Assembly (NCBI RefSeq): GCF_013408685.1
Contig: NZ_JACBZY010000001.1
Coordinates: 1,116,001 to 1,180,000, forward strand
Source: Schumannella luteola
GTDB taxonomy: Bacteria; Actinomycetota; Actinomycetes; Actinomycetales; Microbacteriaceae
Direction: 5' to 3'
DNA length: 64,000 bases
Shown: positions 15,740 to 24,276 of the stretch, piece after piece
How the letters are laid out: each line of letters begins with the position of its first letter
Position numbering within the stretch: position 1 is the stretch's first letter
The notes under the pieces: generated by a model
What the model saw: the letters and a program-made list of their open reading frames with translations, nothing else
Databases searched by the model: none
What the model was told of the DNA's origin: nothing
Made by a program: the position numbers and the translations under genes

Positions 15740-17812
15740 ATGCTCCAGCCCGCGCTCGAACCGCACCATGACGGATCCCCGCTCTACGTCTCGAACGTGC
15801 ATCCCGAGCTCGGCGAGGTCGTGCGGGTGCGGGTGCGCATCCCGCGGGCGTGGGGGGATGCGCGGCGCGTGCTCACCCGCTCGAACCCCGACCACGAGCC
15901 GCGGTTCACCGAGGCCGAGATCGTCGCCCGCGACGACGACGCCGTCTGGTGGGAGGCCGACCTCACGGTCGAGAACCCCATCCACGGCTACCGCTTCCTC
16001 ATCGAGCGCGCCGACGGCACCGCCTGGTGGCTGAGCGCCCGCGGGCTCTCGCGCACCGAGGCGCGCGACATGAACGACTTCCGCCTCGTGAGCTACCCCG
16101 AGCCGCCGGAGTGGGGTCAGAGCACCGTGCTCTACCAGGTGTTCCCCGACCGCTTCGCGCGCAGCGAGCTCGCCGACCGCCGCGACCTGCCCGACTGGGC
16201 CGAACCGGCCGCGTGGGGCGACGAGGTCATCCACGTCGGCCCGTCGACGGCGACGCAGTTCTTCGGCGGCGACCTCGACGGCGTGCGCGAGAAGCTCGAC
16301 CACCTCGTCGGCCTCGGCGTGACGATGATCTACCTGACCCCCGTCTTCCCGGCGCGGTCGAACCACCGCTACGACGCCTGGTCGTTCGAGGAGGTCGATC
16401 CGCTGCTCGGCGGCGACGAGGCGCTCATCCGCCTCGTCGAAGCCGCGCACGAGCGCGGGCTCAAGGTCATCGGCGACCTGACGAGCAACCACTCGGGGGA
16501 TGCGCACGAATGGTTCCGCGCGGCGCACGGCCAGCCGGGTTCCGCCGAGAGCGACTTCTACTACTGGCTCGACCCCGAGCAGCAGGGCTACGTGTCATGG
16601 CTGGGCGTGCCGAGCCTGCCGAAGCTGAACTGGCACTCGCGTGAGCTGCGCCGCCGCTTCATCGAGGGACCGCGCTCGATCGTCGGCCGCTGGCTGGCCG
16701 AGCCGTACAGCCTCGACGGCTGGCGCATCGACGTCGCCAACATGACCGGCCGCTACCTGGACGACGACCTCAACCAGGAGGTGCGCCGCATCATCCGCCA
16801 GACGATGATCGACGTGAACCCCGACACCCTGCTGCTCGGCGAGTCGACGAACGACGCCGCGAGCGACTTCACCGGCGACGCCTGGCACGGCGCGATGACG
16901 TACGCGAACTTCACGCGTCCGCTGTGGAACTGGCTGCGCGAACCCGGATCGCCCGCGCCCGGCGGCATCAACGTGACGCTCGGCCGCACCGAGGACTTCA
17001 CGGGCCTCGAGTTCTGGGACCAGCACCGCCGCTTCACCGCCGAGCTCGCCTGGCGCGTGCGACTGCACACCATGAACGCGCTCGACACGCACGACACCCC
17101 GCGCTTCCTCACGCACGCGCGGCCCGGGTCCGTGCCCGTCGCGTTCGGCCTCGCCGTGACGCTGCCGGGCATCCCGGTCGTGTTCGCGGGGGATGAGTTC
17201 GGCCTCGTCGGCGACGACGGCGAGCACTCGCGCACGCCGCTCCCCTGGGATCGGCTGGCGGAGGCGGCGGGCTCGATCGACCTGTACGCGTCGCTCATCG
17301 CTCTGAAGCGCGCCCACCCCGCGCTCAACGGCGGCGGCCTGCGCTGGTTGCATATCGGCGACGACGTGCTCGTCTTCGTGCGCGAGGCCGCGGACGAGAC
17401 GGTGCTCGTCGCGGCGGCGCGGGCGGATGCGGCGGTCGAGTTGGGGGCGGGGGTGCTCGGGCTCGCTGGTGCTGGTGCTGGTGCTGGTGCTGGTGCTGGT
17501 GCTGGTGCTGGTCGCGCGGTCGGAGCGGCCGGGGCGGACGCGGTTTCGGATGACGCAGCCGGCCGGGCCGCCGCAGAGCTCGACCCGTCGGCTCATCCGA
17601 AACCGGAGACGGATGTCGAGCGCCTGATCGGCGAGGCCGCGCTCGAGCTCGACGCGGAGGGCGCGGTGCGCATCCGCTCGACCGGCATGTCGTTCACCGC
17701 CTGGCGTCTGCCCGGCGTCGCCCTGCCCGGCTTCCGCCGCCCCGGCGACGACGCCGAGACCCTCGCCGGATCGGGCGACGTCACCCCCGAGCTCGCGCCC
17801 GAGGTGTTCTGA
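15740..17812 (+). CDS. GH13 alpha-amylase family glycoside hydrolase (neopullulanase/cyclomaltodextrinase-like)
   Basis: A 690-residue, apparently cytoplasmic (no signal peptide) GH13 enzyme acting on alpha-1,4/1,6-glucans or maltodextrins. An N-terminal starch-binding-like beta domain (about 15-115) precedes the (beta/alpha)8 barrel, which starts at VLYQVFPDRFARS. Catalytic residues by motif are the nucleophile Asp331 in DGWRIDVAN, the acid Glu368 in LLLGEST and the stabiliser Asp452 in ALDTHDTPRF. An 8-unit GCTGGT repeat inserts (Ala-Gly)8 near residues 576-591, within a disordered, Ala/Gly-rich insertion before the last beta strands. This makes it longer than typical family members (about 580-620). 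It lies upstream of the treXYZ region and may feed the same maltodextrin metabolism, but it is transcribed separately. Confidence 0.87.
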   Translation: MLQPALEPHHDGSPLYVSNVHPELGEVVRVRVRIPRAWGDARRVLTRSNPDHEPRFTEAEIVARDDDAVWWEADLTVENPIHGYRFLIERADGTAWWLSARGLSRTEARDMNDFRLVSYPEPPEWGQSTVLYQVFPDRFARSELADRRDLPDWAEPAAWGDEVIHVGPSTATQFFGGDLDGVREKLDHLVGLGVTMIYLTPVFPARSNHRYDAWSFEEVDPLLGGDEALIRLVEAAHERGLKVIGDLTSNHSGDAHEWFRAAHGQPGSAESDFYYWLDPEQQGYVSWLGVPSLPKLNWHSRELRRRFIEGPRSIVGRWLAEPYSLDGWRIDVANMTGRYLDDDLNQEVRRIIRQTMIDVNPDTLLLGESTNDAASDFTGDAWHGAMTYANFTRPLWNWLREPGSPAPGGINVTLGRTEDFTGLEFWDQHRRFTAELAWRVRLHTMNALDTHDTPRFLTHARPGSVPVAFGLAVTLPGIPVVFAGDEFGLVGDDGEHSRTPLPWDRLAEAAGSIDLYASLIALKRAHPALNGGGLRWLHIGDDVLVFVREAADETVLVAAARADAAVELGAGVLGLAGAGAGAGAGAGAGAGRAVGAAGADAVSDDAAGRAAAELDPSAHPKPETDVERLIGEAALELDAEGAVRIRSTGMSFTAWRLPGVALPGFRRPGDDAETLAGSGDVTPELAPEVF
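17465..17512 (+). repeat. (GCTGGT)8 hexanucleotide microsatellite within a GH13 gene
   Basis: Eight perfect GCTGGT units encode (Ala-Gly)8. Unit gain or loss would change the protein by two residues without a frameshift. Confidence 0.95.
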
Positions 17813-18124
17813 GCCCGCACCCGAGCGGCTAGCCCCATCCTGCGGCAGGCTCGCGCCGATCCGGCCCGACCTGAGCCGATCCGGCCCGATCCGACGCTGC
17901 GACTCGATCCCGCCACGGACCCGCGGGAGGACCACGCGCGAAAAGCGAGCCCTCGTCGGGCGTTCCGTCGACCAGATGCCGCGAACGTACGCGACACGCC
18001 GTCGCCACGAGTCATCTGGGGCATCTCGGCGCCGCGAGCCCGGATGCAGCGGGCCCGCCCGCCGCGCTGAAGTGCGGTCGAGGCGGCGGGCGGCGCGGTG
18101 GTGGACGCGAGGGCTGCGGGTGGA
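17813..18124. other. 312-bp convergent intergenic region with short repeats
   Basis: No gene is supported here. It contains a 15-bp direct repeat GCCGATCCGGCCCGA at 17855-17869 and 17875-17889. It also has an inverted repeat CCAGATG (17972-17978) / CATCTGG (18013-18019) enclosing GCGACACGCCG, the same 11-mer found in the three-copy element at 19571-19776. It sits between the GH13 gene (+) and a minus-strand membrane protein gene. Confidence 0.6.
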
Positions 18125-18886
18125 TCAGCCGCGGTCAGGTGCCGGGCATGCTGCAGGCGGGTCGGGATCGGGATCCCGCGTCGCGCGGCCCTCGGCGTCG
18201 AAGCTGATCGGGTAGCGGAAGCGCGCACCCAGGTCGCGGCTCGACACCGGGCGCGGCGCGCGCGGCCGGCGAGCGCGCCGTCGCGCTGCCGCTTCGGCGT
18301 CGTAGAGCTCCGGGTCGGGTGGCGCGGCCGCGAGGCGCGGGGTCGTCGGGGCCGGCATGTCGAAGATCTCGGGGGCCGCTGAGTCGCCGTCGGCGAGGTG
18401 GTCGGCGTCGCGTCCGCCGAATCCGAGACCCCCGGCGTCGGGCGCTCCCGAGCCGAGCACTCCCGAGCCGGGCACGCCGCGCTGGGCTGCCGCGGCATCC
18501 TCGTGGGCGAAGCTGCGGAACGGCGTCGAACCGCGGGGTCGGAGGAATCGTGCCCGCGTCGCTGCGCCGGGCTCGCGCAGCGCCGCCTCGGCGTGCCGGC
18601 GTGCGGTCTCGTGAGCGCGGGCCTGCGCCATCCGGCGCGCCACGCCAGTCGAGCTGTCGTCGGCGATCCCCCGCCACGACAGGTCGCGCTTCTCGCGATC
18701 GCGGCGCTCGAGGTACGCGCGAGCCGACACCTCGCGCCAGAAGAATGCCGCGACGAGCAGCGCCTGCAGCGGCGCGATGAGCCAGACCAGGCCGGTCTGC
18801 CAGGCGATCCACAAGCCGACGATGAAGACGACGATCGGCACGACGAAGGTGAGCACGCGGCGCGGCGGGCGGATGTCGTCGAGCAC
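18125..18886 (-). CDS. Small two-helix membrane protein, function unknown
   Basis: A 253-residue hypothetical protein starting with GTG at 18886. Two adjacent hydrophobic helices (about residues 10-32 and 34-50) form a hairpin. A charged region RREVSARAYLERRDREKRD-like stretch and a long, disordered Ala/Pro/Arg-rich cytoplasmic tail to the C-terminus follow. No domain is recognised. It starts two bases after the stop of the similar membrane protein upstream, so the pair is surely co-transcribed and probably coupled. The paired layout (two helices plus long low-complexity tail) suggests paralogues or partners. The call as a real gene rests on the hydrophobic segments and tight spacing. Confidence 0.6.
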   Translation of the reverse strand: MLDDIRPPRRVLTFVVPIVVFIVGLWIAWQTGLVWLIAPLQALLVAAFFWREVSARAYLERRDREKRDLSWRGIADDSSTGVARRMAQARAHETARRHAEAALREPGAATRARFLRPRGSTPFRSFAHEDAAAAQRGVPGSGVLGSGAPDAGGLGFGGRDADHLADGDSAAPEIFDMPAPTTPRLAAAPPDPELYDAEAAARRRARRPRAPRPVSSRDLGARFRYPISFDAEGRATRDPDPDPPAACPAPDRG

Positions 18887-18887
18887 G

Positions 18888-19487
18888 TCAGCGTTCCGAT
18901 CGGGGCTCAGCGACTGCGCCGGGCCAGCGGCGGCCAGCGGCGGGACCGGGGCCGGAGTCGGGGTCGGGGTCAGCGTCGGTCATCCGGCCGTCGGCGTCGT
19001 TCGGGCCTGCGGTTCCGCCAGTCGCCCGGTTGTCTCTCGACGCAGCTGCCCACGAAGCGCCGGGTCTCGCCGCGGCAGCAGTCTCACCAGCGGCGCTCGC
19101 CGCGACGCGGGAGAGCGGTGCATCCAAGGGCACATCGAGCGGATCGGGGATGCGGCTCAGCACCTCCTCGGCGACGATCGGATCGTCGCGGAACGTCAGA
19201 CGGCGCCGCTGCCGACCGAGGAACAGCCGGTTCTGCACGTCGATGGCGTCGGCCGCGTCGTCGCGTTCGAGGCGGGCGCGCTCCTGCTGCTGGGTCGGCG
19301 TCGGCGGGCGGCGCCGGTCGCGGTGCGCCCGCAGCAGCTGCGCGCCGAGGCCGACGACGGTGACGCCGGCCCACAGGAGGAAGAAGCCCCAGCGCGCCCA
19401 CGGGGCATCGAACGCGAACCCGACGGCGAGGGTGCCCGTGGCGACGACCATCGCCAGCAGCGCCCATCCGCTCGCTCGTGTGCGCAT
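18888..19487 (-). CDS. Small two-helix membrane protein, function unknown
   Basis: A 199-residue protein starting at ATG 19487 (MRTRASGWALL). The longer frame from 19745 is rejected because it runs through the palindromic repeat array. Two hydrophobic helices (about 8-25 and 32-50) are followed by a charged segment: RAHRDRRRPP, then QQERARLERDDAADAIDVQNRLFLGRQRRR in outline. The tail is disordered and Asp/Pro-rich. It ends one base before the next gene of the same layout. No family was recognised. The gene lies downstream of treZ on the same strand but is separated from it by three palindromic elements, so it may be transcribed independently. Confidence 0.6.
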   Translation of the reverse strand: MRTRASGWALLAMVVATGTLAVGFAFDAPWARWGFFLLWAGVTVVGLGAQLLRAHRDRRRPPTPTQQQERARLERDDAADAIDVQNRLFLGRQRRRLTFRDDPIVAEEVLSRIPDPLDVPLDAPLSRVAASAAGETAAAARPGASWAAASRDNRATGGTAGPNDADGRMTDADPDPDSGPGPAAGRRWPGAVAEPRSER

Positions 19488-19570
19488 CCGTCGGCCCCCG
19501 TCCGGAGTTTCACTCAGTCTCGCATGCACTCCCGATCGGGTCGAGGCGGCGCATCTCCGGGCGCCCGTCG

Positions 19571-19776
19571 AGGGTGGCCAGAAGTTGCACGCGACACGCC
19601 GCGCGGGCGGGGTGTTTGTGGCCACCCTCGGGCGGGACGGAGGCTGGGTGGCCAAGAGTTGCACGCGACACGCCGCGCGAGCGGGGCGTTTGTGGCCACC
19701 CTGCGGATGGGCAGGTCGAGGGTGGCCAAGAGTTGCACGGGACACGCCGTGCGGGCGGGGTGTTTGTGGCCACCCT
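19571..19776. repeat. Three tandem copies of a 57-58 bp palindromic element
   Basis: Copies lie at 19571-19628, 19646-19702 and 19719-19776, spaced by 17 and 16 bp of related CGGGCGGGA-like sequence. Each begins (A)GGGTGGCCA and ends TGGCCACCCT, a perfect 9-10 bp inverted repeat. The inside is conserved: AGTTGCACGCGACACGCC, then a variable GCGCGNGCGGGG, then GTTTG. Some internal changes preserve possible pairing (GGCGT versus GGTGT against ACGCC). The array occupies the 324-bp gap between treZ and a membrane-protein gene, in the 3' region of treXYZ. It might act as a terminator, an mRNA-stability element or a small mobile repeat. Confidence 0.85.
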
Positions 19777-19811
19777 CGGGCGGGATGGGCTCCCGGCGAC
19801 GCGCGCGGCCT

Positions 19812-21803
19812 CTACTCCGCGAGACGGATGAGCGCCGCCGAGTCCGGCGGCAGCGCGAGCACGCCCTCGGCCGTCGACACCACGTCGTCCGAGGTGCGGA
19901 ACAGCAGCTCGTCGGCCGGCAGCGTGAACTCGCCGAGCCCGAGGTTGACCGCGACCACGAGCGAGCGGATGCGAATCGCCAGCGTGCGGGCGTCCTCATC
20001 CACCGTCGCGGAGAGGTCGGCGAAGGTCGTCGTGCCGAACTCCGGCAGCTCATGCCGCAGCCGGATGAGCTCGCGATGCGCCGCGAGCAGCTCGCGGTGA
20101 CCGGGCTGGTCGAGCTCGCTCCAGTCGAGGTTCGAGCGCGCGAAGGTCTGCGGATCCTGCGGGTCGGGCACGGCATCCGCATCCCATCCCATCTTCGCGA
20201 ACTCGGCGATGCGGCCCTCGGCGGTCGCCTTCCCGAGCTCGGGCTCGGGGTGCGCGGTGAAGAACTGCCAGGGGGTGGATGCGCCCCACTCCTCGCCCAT
20301 GAACAGCATCGGCGTGAACGGCGACAGCAGGTTCAGCACGGCCGCGACCGCGAGCCGCCGCGGCGAGAGCGTCGCCGTCAAGCGGTCACCCTCCGCCCGG
20401 TTGCCGATCTGGTCGTGATCCTGTGCGAAGGTCACGAGGGATGCGGTGGGCAGCTGCGACGGGATCGGCCGGCCGTGTTCGCGCTCCCGGAACGACGAGA
20501 ACGTGCCGTCGTGGAAGAAGCCCTGCGTCGCGGCCTTGGCGAGCGCGCCGAGCGGAGCGAAGTCGGCGTAGTAGCCGGTCGTCTCGCCGGTCAGCGCGAC
20601 GTGCACGGCGTGGTGGTAGTCGTCGGACCACTGGGCGGTGAGGCCGTAACCGGACTCGTCGCCGTCGGCGGTCGTGCCTCCCGAGCCGGAGCCCGCATCC
20701 ACCGCGCCGGCCGCGCCTGTCGAACCGCCCGCATCCGCCCGTGCCTCGAACATCACGGGGTCGTTGAGATCCGACTCGGCGATCAGCGTGACCGGGCGCC
20801 CGAGCGCATCACTCAGCGCATCGGCTTGCGTGCCCAGTTCGGCCAGGATGTGCGGCTTCTGCTGGTCGACGAGGGCGTGCACGGCATCGAGCCGGAGTCC
20901 GTCGACGCCGTAGTCGTCGAGCCAGAGCCGGGCGTTGTCGAGGATGTAGCTGCGCACCTCGACCTCGTCGAGGTTCACCGAGTCGCCCCAGGTGTTGCGC
21001 GAGCCGTCGCGCAGGTACGGGCCGAAGCGCGGCAGGTAGTTGCCGCTCGGGCCGAGGTGGTTGTAGACGACGTCCTGGATGACGCCGAGCCCGCGCTCGT
21101 GCGCCGCGGCGACGAAGCGGCGGTAGGCCTCGGGGCCTCCGTAGCTGTCGTCGACCGCGAACCAGGCGACGCCGTCGTAACCCCAGTTGTGCACGCCGTT
21201 GAAGCCGTTGACCGGTAGCAGCTCGACGAAGTCGATGCCCAGCTCGACCAGGTGGTCGAGGCGCTCGATCGCGGAGTCGAGGGTGCCGTCGGGCGTGTAG
21301 GTGCCGATGTGCAGCTCGTAGATGACGCCGCCGGCGAGGGGGCGTCCGGGCCAGCGTTCGCCGTGGTGGTGCGTGTCGCTGCGGCGCGCGCCGCGGTGGT
21401 GCGTGTCGCCGCGGTGCGCGTCGGCGTCGCCGCCCGCGAGCTCCAGAGCGGTGGGATGCGCGGCGATGACCTCGCTGAGCGCGTGCACTCCGTCGGGCAG
21501 GCTGCGCCCGCGCGGGTCGGGCAGCGGGGTCTCGTCGTCGTCGATCAGGAAGCCGTAGCGAGCGCCCTCGGGCAGGCCCGCGCCATCCCACACCCACCAG
21601 CCGACGGCGCTGCCGGAGAGGATGCCGAGAGCGGCCGCCTCGGCGGCGCCGGACGCGCTCGGGGTCGAATCCTCGCCCGCATCCAGCCGTCGCATCGGCT
21701 CGACCGCCCCGTCGAGGTGAAGCCGCACGCGTTCGGCCCTCGGCGCCCAGACCCGCGGCCGGAATCCGGCCACGCCGATCGCCGGCTCGGTCGCTTCACT
21801 CAT
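19812..21803 (-). CDS. treZ: Malto-oligosyltrehalose trehalohydrolase
   Basis: A 663-residue GH13 enzyme that releases trehalose from maltooligosyl-trehalose made by TreY. An N-terminal CBM48-like domain ([19 protein letters not shown]) precedes the barrel, which begins [17 protein letters not shown]. Catalytic motifs are [10 protein letters not shown] (Asp306), [10 protein letters not shown] (Glu343) and [10 protein letters not shown] (Asp462 region). [19 protein letters not shown] is also typical of TreZ. It is longer than the usual about 580 residues because of a His/Arg-rich insertion with repeated DTHH (about 127-147) and a Gly/Ser/Ala insertion (about 355-385). It is the last gene of treX-treY-treZ, starting one base after the treY stop. 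It contributes to trehalose synthesis from glycogen or maltodextrin in the cytoplasm. Confidence 0.95.
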   Translation of the reverse strand: MSEATEPAIGVAGFRPRVWAPRAERVRLHLDGAVEPMRRLDAGEDSTPSASGAAEAAALGILSGSAVGWWVWDGAGLPEGARYGFLIDDDETPLPDPRGRSLPDGVHALSEVIAAHPTALELAGGDADAHRGDTHHRGARRSDTHHHGERWPGRPLAGGVIYELHIGTYTPDGTLDSAIERLDHLVELGIDFVELLPVNGFNGVHNWGYDGVAWFAVDDSYGGPEAYRRFVAAAHERGLGVIQDVVYNHLGPSGNYLPRFGPYLRDGSRNTWGDSVNLDEVEVRSYILDNARLWLDDYGVDGLRLDAVHALVDQQKPHILAELGTQADALSDALGRPVTLIAESDLNDPVMFEARADAGGSTGAAGAVDAGSGSGGTTADGDESGYGLTAQWSDDYHHAVHVALTGETTGYYADFAPLGALAKAATQGFFHDGTFSSFREREHGRPIPSQLPTASLVTFAQDHDQIGNRAEGDRLTATLSPRRLAVAAVLNLLSPFTPMLFMGEEWGASTPWQFFTAHPEPELGKATAEGRIAEFAKMGWDADAVPDPQDPQTFARSNLDWSELDQPGHRELLAAHRELIRLRHELPEFGTTTFADLSATVDEDARTLAIRIRSLVVAVNLGLGEFTLPADELLFRTSDDVVSTAEGVLALPPDSAALIRLAE

Positions 21804-21804
21804 G

Positions 21805-24276
21805 TCAGTCCTCCTCGAGGCGGGCGAGCAGCGCGACGGGATACGTCGCGAGCAGGTCGGCGAGCGGGATGGTGCCTCCGGCGAACTCGCGCCCGGTCAG
21901 CAGATCGACGAAGGGCGAGCTCTCGACGATCACGGTCGTGTCGCCCCAGCCGCCGTCGGCAGCGAGCCCGAGCGGCAGTCGCGTCGCGACCGTCACGGCG
22001 CCGCCGCGATCGAAGGCGACGACGTGGTCGGCGGCCGAGCCGAGCGCGGGAACCGCCACGTAGCGGTCGAACAGCTCGGGCCGGTCGCGCCGCAGCCGCA
22101 GCGCGCGCGAGGTGACGAGCAGCTTGGCGGCGCCGCTCTCATCCACCTCCGGCAGCAGTCCGGCGTCGAGCTCGGCGAGCATCGCGCGGCGCGAGGCGAA
22201 GTCGACCGGGCGGCGGTTGTCCGGATCCACGAGCGACCGCTCCCAGCCCTCGCTGCCCTGGTAGACGTCGGGCACACCGGGCGCGGTCAGCTGGATGAGC
22301 TTCGCGGCGAGCCCGTTCGAGTAGCCGGCTGCGCGCATCCGCTCGACGATCTGCTCGACATCCGCCGCGACCTCCGCGTCGTCGAACACGTCGTCGACGA
22401 GGGCGTGCAGCCGGTCCTCCCAGCGCTCGTCGGGGTCGTTCCAGCTGGTCGAGACACCGGCCTCGCGGGCCGCCTTCTCGGCGTAGCCGTGCAGCGCGTC
22501 GCGCTCGCGCGGCCAGGCGCCGACGATCGACTCCCAGAGCAGTCCTTCGAGCGCGCCGTCGTTGAGGTTCCGGTGGGCGCGGCGGCGCTCGATGAACGCC
22601 GTCCACTCGTCCGGGATCTCGCTGATCACGGTGATGCGCGCGCGAGTGTCCTCACCGCGCTTCGTGTCGTGCGTCGAGAGGGTCGTCATGGATGCCGGGA
22701 AGGCCGCGAGCCGGGTCTGCTGCCGCTGGTGGAACTCGGACGTCTCCAGCGAGAACTCGCTCGGATCGGCGCCGACCTCGGTCAGCGACGCGAGCCGCGA
22801 GGTGCGGTAGAACGCCGTGTCTTCCACGCCCTTCGCCATGACCATGCCCGAGGTCTGCTGGAAGCGGATCGCGACCGCCCGCTCGGGGTCGGCGAGCGCG
22901 GTCTGCAGCTCGGCGATCGGCGCGGCCAGGTCGGGGCGGCGCTGCAGCGCGGTCGCGACGGCGTGCTCGAGGTGCTCGGCGCCGAAGGGCAGGTAGCTGC
23001 GGTAGACGGGGAAGCAGGCGAGCAGCTCGGCCGTCGCATCGATGAGCTGCTCGGGCGTGCACGAAAGCCGGTCAGCGCGGTCGTCGAGCGTCATTGCGGC
23101 TCCGCGGGGTTCTCCACCGGCTTCCGTGCTCACCGCGATGGCGCCGTCGCGCTCCGCGAGGTGCTCGCGCACGAGGCGCCGCACCTCCGAGCCGAGGATG
23201 CCGTCGGCGATGCCGCGCTTGGTCGCGTGGATGAGGTCGGTCCAGCGGATGCGTCCGCCGCGGCGGATCGCTGCATCCAGCCGGTCGAGCGCGGGCCGCC
23301 CGGCCGGATCGACGAGCACCCGGTCGATCTCGGCGAGCGCGTCGTAGCCGGTCGTGCCGGCGGCCTTCCAGAACGGCGGCAGGCTCTCGCCGTGCTCGAG
23401 GATCTTCTCGACGAGCACGTAGGCGTCGCCGGTCGCGGCGGCCAGCGCATCCAGATAGCCGCCCGGGTCGCGCAGCCCGTCGGGGTGGTCGACGCGGATG
23501 CCGTCGACGAGCCCGTCGCGCACCCAGCGCACGATCTCGATGTGCGAGTCGTCGAACACGCGCTCGTCGTCGACGCGGATCGCGGCGAGCTCGTTGACGG
23601 CGAAGAAGCGGCGGTAGTTCAGCTCGTGGTCGGCGCGGCGCCAGTCGATCAGCTCGTAGCTCTGGCGGTCGTGCACGGTGACGGGGTCGGCGCCGTCGTC
23701 GGCGGTGCCGGGAGCGATGGGGAAGCGGTGATCCCAGTAGCGCAGCTCGGACTCGCCTGAACCCGAACCCGAACCCGAACCCGAACCCGAACCCGAACCC
23801 GAACCCGCCCCCGCGCTTTCGACGCGCAGCGCGCCCGAGGCTGCCGCCTCGGCCAGCGTCTCGCCGAGCACCGGGATGCGCAGCTTCCCGCCGCCGAAGT
23901 CCCAGTCGATGTCGAAGGCGTCAGCGTGCGCCGAGTCGCGGCCGAGCCGCAGCACATCCCACCACCACACGCTCTCGACCGGCTTCGCGACGCCGACGTG
24001 GTTCGGCACGATGTCGACCAGCACCCCGAGCCCGCGCTCGCGGGCGGCCGCGGCCAGCGCATCCAGCCCCGCCGATCCGCCGCGCGGCGCGTCGATGCGG
24101 GAGTGGTCGACCACGTCGTAGCCGTGCATCGACCCGGAAGTCGAGGCGAGCAGCGGCGACAGGTAGAACCAGTCGGCGCCGAGCTCGTGCAGATAGTCGG
24201 CGAGCTCGGCCGCATCCGTCAGCGTGAACTCCGGCGAGATCTGGAGTCGGTAGGTGGATGCGGGGATCCGGCTCAT
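21805..24276 (-). CDS. treY: Malto-oligosyltrehalose synthase
   Basis: An 823-residue GH13 isomerase converting the reducing-end alpha-1,4 bond of maltodextrins to alpha,alpha-1,1. It starts [19 protein letters not shown], typical of Tre[17 protein letters not shown], the catalytic Asp263 in GIRVDHPDG, Glu290 in YVLVEKIL and Asp in [16 protein letters not shown] are all present, as is the C-terminal [11 protein letters not shown]. An 8-unit hexanucleotide repeat encodes a Gly-Ser stretch inserted near residues 157-173, between barrel elements, where most homologues have a short loop. The ATG at 24276 overlaps the treX stop (ATGA); the longer frame to 24732 runs antisense-like through treX and is rejected. 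It works with TreX and TreZ. Confidence 0.95.
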   Translation of the reverse strand: MSRIPASTYRLQISPEFTLTDAAELADYLHELGADWFYLSPLLASTSGSMHGYDVVDHSRIDAPRGGSAGLDALAAAARERGLGVLVDIVPNHVGVAKPVESVWWWDVLRLGRDSAHADAFDIDWDFGGGKLRIPVLGETLAEAAASGALRVESAGAGSGSGSGSGSGSGSGSGESELRYWDHRFPIAPGTADDGADPVTVHDRQSYELIDWRRADHELNYRRFFAVNELAAIRVDDERVFDDSHIEIVRWVRDGLVDGIRVDHPDGLRDPGGYLDALAAATGDAYVLVEKILEHGESLPPFWKAAGTTGYDALAEIDRVLVDPAGRPALDRLDAAIRRGGRIRWTDLIHATKRGIADGILGSEVRRLVREHLAERDGAIAVSTEAGGEPRGAAMTLDDRADRLSCTPEQLIDATAELLACFPVYRSYLPFGAEHLEHAVATALQRRPDLAAPIAELQTALADPERAVAIRFQQTSGMVMAKGVEDTAFYRTSRLASLTEVGADPSEFSLETSEFHQRQQTRLAAFPASMTTLSTHDTKRGEDTRARITVISEIPDEWTAFIERRRAHRNLNDGALEGLLWESIVGAWPRERDALHGYAEKAAREAGVSTSWNDPDERWEDRLHALVDDVFDDAEVAADVEQIVERMRAAGYSNGLAAKLIQLTAPGVPDVYQGSEGWERSLVDPDNRRPVDFASRRAMLAELDAGLLPEVDESGAAKLLVTSRALRLRRDRPELFDRYVAVPALGSAADHVVAFDRGGAVTVATRLPLGLAADGGWGDTTVIVESSPFVDLLTGREFAGGTIPLADLLATYPVALLARLEED
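23759..23806 (-). repeat. 8-unit hexanucleotide repeat within treY
   Basis: Eight perfect GAACCC units on the plus strand (GGGTTC in the coding sense) encode an alternating Gly-Ser linker. The unit number equals that of the unrelated GCTGGT repeat in the GH13 gene at 17465. Confidence 0.95.

Noticed and set aside
12425-16528. Open reading frame of 1367 codons on the minus strand
   Set aside because: It lies antisense to the amine oxidase end, Usp, LASTG-protein and GH13 genes. It has low-complexity Arg/Gly/Ala composition typical of GC-rich shadow frames, with no domain or RBS.
17465-17512. Phase-variable on/off switch
   Set aside because: The repeat unit is 6 bp, so slippage adds or removes two codons without a frameshift and cannot turn expression off.
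19571-19776. CRISPR array
   Set aside because: There are only three repeats of 57-58 bp, and the 16-17 bp spacers are similar to each other. The repeat has long internal palindromy and no cas genes are nearby.
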